Of a stretch of 64,000 nucleotides of DNA, positions 60,088 through 64,000 are shown in pieces. Source of the DNA: Nocardioides luteus. Lineage in GTDB: Bacteria; Actinomycetota; Actinomycetes; Propionibacteriales; Nocardioidaceae. Position numbers and translations under genes: made by a program. The stretch lies in NCBI RefSeq assembly GCF_015752315.1, contig NZ_JADOVJ010000001.1, positions 1,914,501-1,978,500 of the forward strand, given 5' to 3'. The notes below the pieces were generated by a model. It made no database searches and had not been told where the DNA came from. It worked only from the letters and a program-made list of their open reading frames with translations. How positions within the stretch are numbered: position 1 is the first letter of the stretch; the number at the start of each line of letters is the position of its first letter.

Positions 60088-60819
60088 ATGAAGACCTTGT
60101 GGGCCGTGCTTGCCGTCGTGGCGCTGACACTCGCCGCAGGTGCCGGCGCGTTCTGGGCGTGGGCTCAGGGATCGCCGGCGGAAGCGCGGACGCACACGCG
60201 CGCGGTGGCGATCTTCAACGCGATGGAGACCTATCCCGGCAGGACTGCCTATGACCAGGCGCGGGAGGGGGAGCGGCAGGGAGACGTGGAGATCCTGGTG
60301 GCGTCCGACAGTCCCGAGGACGGCAGGCGGATCGTGCTGGCGATCACGGCGCACCACGCGTGCCGGACGAACTGGGAGTGTGCCACCCGGATCTGGCCCG
60401 ACTCCTCGAACACTTACTCTGCCACCCGCTGCTTCGAGTGGTCCGAGCCGCGCGAGTGGGACACTGCCGACGAGGTCGACTGTCCGAGCGAGCCGGAGAT
60501 CGACACGACGACCGCGCAGTCCGTCGACCTGCCGAAGGATGCCGAGGTCCGGCTCGAGGCAGCCCTGGGCGCGGACGACGCGGCGGCGAGCGTACGCGCC
60601 CTCAACGATCTCCCGGGGCTCGAGGTGCAGTCGGAGGGGACGCGGGTCTACGTCGCCTCTGGTGGGATCACCGGCTACTGGACCGGGCGGATGTCCACCG
60701 ACTGCGTGCTCGGGTGGAAGGTCGGTGGCGAGGTCGAGGGCGTACGTCTCTCCGCAGGTCCTCACGAGGATCCGGTGAGCTGTGGCTGGGAGGACGCTCG
60801 AGCCCGCGCGGAGGTGTGA
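60088..60819 (+). CDS. Membrane-anchored hypothetical protein
   Basis: 243 residues. One N-terminal membrane helix (about 5-27, LWAVLAVVALTLAAGAGAFWAW) and an extracytoplasmic part with several Cys (CRTNWECATR, CFEW, VDCP, TDCVLGW, VSCGW) that could form disulfides. No family recognised. ATG 60088 chosen over 60064 because it directly precedes the helix. It stands alone between the HNH and racemase genes. Confidence 0.6.
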   Translation: MKTLWAVLAVVALTLAAGAGAFWAWAQGSPAEARTHTRAVAIFNAMETYPGRTAYDQAREGERQGDVEILVASDSPEDGRRIVLAITAHHACRTNWECATRIWPDSSNTYSATRCFEWSEPREWDTADEVDCPSEPEIDTTTAQSVDLPKDAEVRLEAALGADDAAASVRALNDLPGLEVQSEGTRVYVASGGITGYWTGRMSTDCVLGWKVGGEVEGVRLSAGPHEDPVSCGWEDARARAEV

Positions 60820-60855
60820 CGTTCGCGGTGTTGGCCGCCCGGGCAGACTGAGGGC

Positions 60856-61551
60856 ATGCGACGGATCGGTGTGCTGGGCGGGATGAGCTGGGAGTCGACG
60901 GCGGAGTACTACCGCCTCCTCAACGAGATCACCGCGAAGCGGCTCGGCGGGCTGCACTCCGCCGACCTGCTCGTACGCTCGGTGGACTTCGCCGAGATCG
61001 AGGAGATGCAGGTCTCCGGCGACTGGGAGCAGGCCGGGGCCCGGCTGGCCGAGGAGGCTGCCACGTTGAGCGGGGCCGGGGCGGAGGTGATCGTGCTGGC
61101 CACCAACACGATGCACAAGGTGGCCGGGGCGCTGGAGGAGACGTACGGGGAACGTTTCCTGCACCTGGGTGACACGACCGCGGTGGCGGTGCGCGCGGCC
61201 GGGGTCGGGCGCGTGGGGCTGCTCGGCACCGGGTTCACGATGTCGCAGCCGTTCTACGCCGACCGGCTCCGTGGCCACGGCCTCGACGTCATCGTCCCCA
61301 CCGAGCCGGACCAGGAGACCGTGCACCGGATCATCTACGAGGAGCTGTGCCTGGGGACGTTCCTGGACAGCTCGCGTCAGGCGTACCTCGAGGTCGTCGA
61401 CCGGCTGGTCGCCGCCGGCTGCGAGGGCGTCATCCTCGGCTGCACCGAGATCGAGCTGCTGCTGCCGATGGAGACGTACGCAGGTGTGCCGCTGTTCCCG
61501 ACGACCCGGCTGCACTGCGAGGCCGCGGTCGAGGCGGCCCTCAGCCTCTAG
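60856..61551 (+). CDS. Aspartate/glutamate racemase-family protein
   Basis: 231 residues, PLP-independent racemase fold: IGVLGGMSWESTAEYYRLLN at the start, LATNTMHKVA with Thr83 in place of the first catalytic Cys, and VILGCTEIELLL with the second Cys at 196. E. coli YgeA likewise has Thr83/Cys197 and racemises with one-sided efficiency. Substrate is therefore probably an acidic amino acid or related compound. The ATG has CAGACT six bases upstream. Confidence 0.88.
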   Translation: MRRIGVLGGMSWESTAEYYRLLNEITAKRLGGLHSADLLVRSVDFAEIEEMQVSGDWEQAGARLAEEAATLSGAGAEVIVLATNTMHKVAGALEETYGERFLHLGDTTAVAVRAAGVGRVGLLGTGFTMSQPFYADRLRGHGLDVIVPTEPDQETVHRIIYEELCLGTFLDSSRQAYLEVVDRLVAAGCEGVILGCTEIELLLPMETYAGVPLFPTTRLHCEAAVEAALSL

Positions 61552-62128
61552 CGGCCCACTCCTCGGCCAGGATCGCGTAGGAGAGCCCGTCGAGCCAGCC
61601 CCGGGTGCGGTGCAGGGAGTCCTTGACGGTGTGCGACTCGCGGCGCATCCCGAGGCGCTCCATGAGCCGCCAGGAGGTCACGTTGTCGGCGAAGCACTCG
61701 GCGATGACGCGACGCAGCCCGAGAGGGCCGAAGCAGACGTCCATCACCGCGCGTACGGCCTCGGTCGCGTAGCCGTTGCCCTGGTGGGCGGGGTCGATGG
61801 TCCAGCCGAGCTCGGCCTGGGTGCCGTCGGCCTGGTTGCGCACCTCGGTCTGCGACCACGGGTCGGTGACCCGCAGCATGAGGTCGCCGACGATGACGCC
61901 GTCGCGCTCGATCACCAGGGCGGGCCCGAGGACGTCGGGGCGCTCGAAGATCCGACGGTAGGCGTCGATGTCCGCGAACGCACTCGTCACCCACTCGGAG
62001 ACCTCGGGGAGGCCGCGGAAGGCCCAGGTCGGCTCGATGTCGGCGGGCGTCATCCGCCGGATCACGAGCCGTTCGGTACGCAGCGGCCACTCGGCCTTCA
62101 CCAGCGGGTCAGGGCGGGTGTCGATCAT
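61541..62128 (-). CDS. GNAT-family N-acetyltransferase
   Basis: 195 residues of the RimJ/RimL type: RTERLVIRRMTPAD, LGWTIDPAHQGNGYATEAVRAVMD (acetyl-CoA motif), AECFADNVTSWRLMERLGMR. It acetylates an amine, possibly a protein N-terminus; substrate unknown. Its ATG overlaps the helD stop (ATGA), so it is the second gene of that operon, and its end overlaps the convergent racemase by 11 bases. Confidence 0.9.
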   Translation of the reverse strand: MIDTRPDPLVKAEWPLRTERLVIRRMTPADIEPTWAFRGLPEVSEWVTSAFADIDAYRRIFERPDVLGPALVIERDGVIVGDLMLRVTDPWSQTEVRNQADGTQAELGWTIDPAHQGNGYATEAVRAVMDVCFGPLGLRRVIAECFADNVTSWRLMERLGMRRESHTVKDSLHRTRGWLDGLSYAILAEEWAARG

Positions 62129-64000
62129 GCGTCCACCTTCGCACCAACACTCTCCGGGATGCCACCCAGTTCTTCGGGAAGGCCGCCCTGGGTGAGCTCG
62201 GTGCGCACCACCAGGGACGTGACCGCGCGGGTGAGGCAGACGTAGAGGCGGCGCAGGCCGGTCTCGCGGTCGGGCTCACCGGCCACGATCGCCGTCGGGT
62301 CGGAGACGACGACGTGGTCGAACTCGAGACCCTTCGCCAGCGAGGCGGGGACCAGGTCGAGATGGGCGTCGAACTCGGTCTCCGCGTCGGCCGCGCTGAC
62401 CTCACCGAGGGCGATCTCGGCGAAGGCGAGCCCGGCCTCGGTCAGCTCGGCGCGCACCGCCGCCAGCGCGGCGTCCGGCACGATCAGCCCCACCGACCCG
62501 GCCCGGTCGAGCACGTCCGCCAGTGCCTCCACGACGGTCGCGGAGGTGAAGGTGAGGTCGCCGCGGGTGCGGCGCACCGCGACCGGCGGCTCCAGGTCGG
62601 GAGCGATGTGGGGGAGGAGGCGGGCGGCGTAGGCGATCACGTCGGCCGGCACCCGGAACCCGCGGGTGAGCTGCTCGACATGGCCGTCCGGCTTGCCGAG
62701 ATGGGCCAGCGCATCGGCCCAGGACGACGAGGCCCACGGCGTGGTCGCCTGGGCGAGGTCACCCAGGATCGTGAGCGAACCCGTCGTCGAGCGGCGGCCG
62801 AGGGCGCGCAGCATCATCGCGGAGAGATCCTGGGCCTCGTCGGCGACGATGTGGGCCACGGACGGCGTACGGTCGAGCAGGTCGGCGATCTCGTCGAGGA
62901 GCACCAGATCGGCCAGCGACCAGCGGGCCGCGCCGGCCGAGCGGGGCGGCTTCTCCCACCGCAGCAGCGCCTGCTCTTCCTCCGAGAGCACCCCGTCGGC
63001 GATCTGCGCCAGCCATTCCGCGTCGGTGAGCAGCCGGAACAGCACCCGGGCCGGCTTGAGGTCCGGCCACAGCGCGGTCGCATAGTCCTTGACCGGCTTC
63101 GTCCGCGCCACCGCGTCGTGCACCCGGTCGTCGGGGGAGTCGCCGGACCGCTCCATCTGCACGAGCACCCGGTGGGCCAGGGCCCGCGGCAGCAGAGCCC
63201 GGCCGGCTGCGTACCGGAGATCGTTGGCGCGCAGCCCCTCCACGGCCTCGCGCGCCTCCGAGGCCGGCACCCGCCAGCGTCGCGAACCGCGCGGGACCAC
63301 CAGCGCCTCCGCGGGCTCGCCGACGTGGGACCAGACCGCCCGGCGGAGCACCTCGGCCATGCGTACGTCACCCTTCAGCGTCGCCACCGGAGCGGTGTCC
63401 TCCGAGCGGATGGTGCCGTGGTTCTGCCCGTTCTCGGCGACCAGCTCGGCGATCGTCGCCTGCTTGGCCTCGATCTCGCCGAGCGCGGGGAGGACGTCGC
63501 GGATGTAGCGCAGGAACGAGGCGTTGGGGCCGACGATCAGGACCCCGCGGCGGGTGAGCTGGTCGCGGTGCGCGTAGAGGAGGTACGCCGCCCGGTGCAG
63601 CCCCACGGCCGTCTTCCCGGTGCCCGGCGCACCCTGCACGACGATCGTCTGCGACAGGTCGGCCCGGACCAGGACGTCCTGCTCGGGCTGGATGGTGGCG
63701 ACGATGTCGCGCATCGGCCCCACACGGGGCCGCTCGATCTCGGCCTCGAGGATCGCCGAGTGCTCCTGTGCAGGCCCGCCGTCGGTCAACGACTCGTCCT
63801 CGAAGGCGGTCAGCTCGCCGTGGGAGAACCCGTAGCGGCGCCTGCGCGCCAGCCCCATCGGCTCGGTCCGCGAGGCCCGGTAGAACGGGACGCTGACCGG
63901 GGCGCGCCAGTCGACCACCATCGGGTCGCCGGCGCTGTCGGTGATGTGGCGGCGGCCGACGTGGAACGACTCGGCTCCCGCGGCGGCGGTCCGGTCGATC
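62125..64000 (-). CDS. helD: HelD-like RNA polymerase-recycling helicase, 5' end outside window
   Basis: 625 codons are visible; the N-terminus lies beyond the right edge. UvrD/Rep-like superfamily 1A: GRRHITDSAGDPMVVDWRAP near the edge, Walker A VVQGAPGTGKTAVGLHR, HIVADEAQDLSAMMLRAL, ILGDLAQATTPWA, and a C-terminal RLYVCLTRAVTSLVV. The order and the VVDWRAPV motif are those of actinobacterial (class II) HelD, which removes RNA polymerase from DNA and can protect it from rifampicin. An internal ATG at 63921 is not the real start, since the frame and homology continue upstream. Confidence 0.88.
   Translation of the reverse strand, partial: IDRTAAAGAESFHVGRRHITDSAGDPMVVDWRAPVSVPFYRASRTEPMGLARRRRYGFSHGELTAFEDESLTDGGPAQEHSAILEAEIERPRVGPMRDIVATIQPEQDVLVRADLSQTIVVQGAPGTGKTAVGLHRAAYLLYAHRDQLTRRGVLIVGPNASFLRYIRDVLPALGEIEAKQATIAELVAENGQNHGTIRSEDTAPVATLKGDVRMAEVLRRAVWSHVGEPAEALVVPRGSRRWRVPASEAREAVEGLRANDLRYAAGRALLPRALAHRVLVQMERSGDSPDDRVHDAVARTKPVKDYATALWPDLKPARVLFRLLTDAEWLAQIADGVLSEEEQALLRWEKPPRSAGAARWSLADLVLLDEIADLLDRTPSVAHIVADEAQDLSAMMLRALGRRSTTGSLTILGDLAQATTPWASSSWADALAHLGKPDGHVEQLTRGFRVPADVIAYAARLLPHIAPDLEPPVAVRRTRGDLTFTSATVVEALADVLDRAGSVGLIVPDAALAAVRAELTEAGLAFAEIALGEVSAADAETEFDAHLDLVPASLAKGLEFDHVVVSDPTAIVAGEPDRETGLRRLYVCLTRAVTSLVVRTELTQGGLPEELGGIPESVGAKVDA

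Overview
The window is high-GC actinobacterial chromosome, most probably from the family Nocardioidaceae (Nocardioides or a close relative). The evidence is strong third-position GC bias, frequent GTG/TTG starts, a LipB-LipA-DUF4191-RDD-GlnA block and a DapA-RNase J-FtsK-PgsA-ClgR order like those of Mycobacterium, a DUF222/HNH gene of the REP13E12 type, and the intergenic GGTGGTCGAG...GTCGAGACCAC repeat typical of this group. The genus is inference. I saw no tRNA, rRNA or CRISPR array.

Bases 1-4.5 kb are the right end of an integrated mobile element: the 3' remnant of a MobF/TraA relaxase-helicase, an AbiE-type toxin-antitoxin pair, an XRE regulator, an excisionase-like protein and a tyrosine integrase. 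The element stops just downstream of glnA.

Bases 4.6-28.2 kb are core chromosome. Nitrogen and lipoate metabolism come first: glnA behind a near-perfect GlnR box, an RDD protein, lipA, lipB, and a 2-oxoacid dehydrogenase E2 that needs the lipoate. Then come pepA, gcvT, a PhzF-like isomerase, thyA-folA, an F420-type oxidoreductase, dapA, RNase J, FtsK and a RodZ-like fusion protein. Two paralogous lipoproteins flank the lip genes.

Bases 28.2-36.9 kb are carbon scavenging: a secreted GH16 beta-glucanase with a CBM6 and its likely LacI regulator, then a CitA/DcuS-type two-component system divergent from a tripartite tricarboxylate transporter (tctCBA) and a universal stress protein. Both promoter regions carry a GTGA-N6-TCAC, Crp-like site.

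Bases 36.9-48.5 kb hold rimO, pgsA, a secreted nuclease, cinA, clgR, a small protein, and the DNA-repair pair lhr-nei2, divergent from a small P-loop kinase. Bases 48.5-58.2 kb are accessory metabolism: a MocR regulator overlapping an APC permease tail-to-tail, then a P450-ALDH-acyl-CoA ligase-SDR operon divergent from a flavin monooxygenase across a KstR-like operator motif. Bases 58.2-60 kb contain three copies of the short repeat, a cloverleaf-forming element and a DUF222/HNH gene. The window ends with a membrane-anchored unknown, an Asp/Glu racemase, a GNAT acetyltransferase and a truncated HelD helicase.

One signal runs through the whole window. At least fifteen genes have a TANNNT hexamer exactly 6-7 nt before the start codon and no Shine-Dalgarno, the signature of leaderless transcripts. 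It also fixes many start codons used here.
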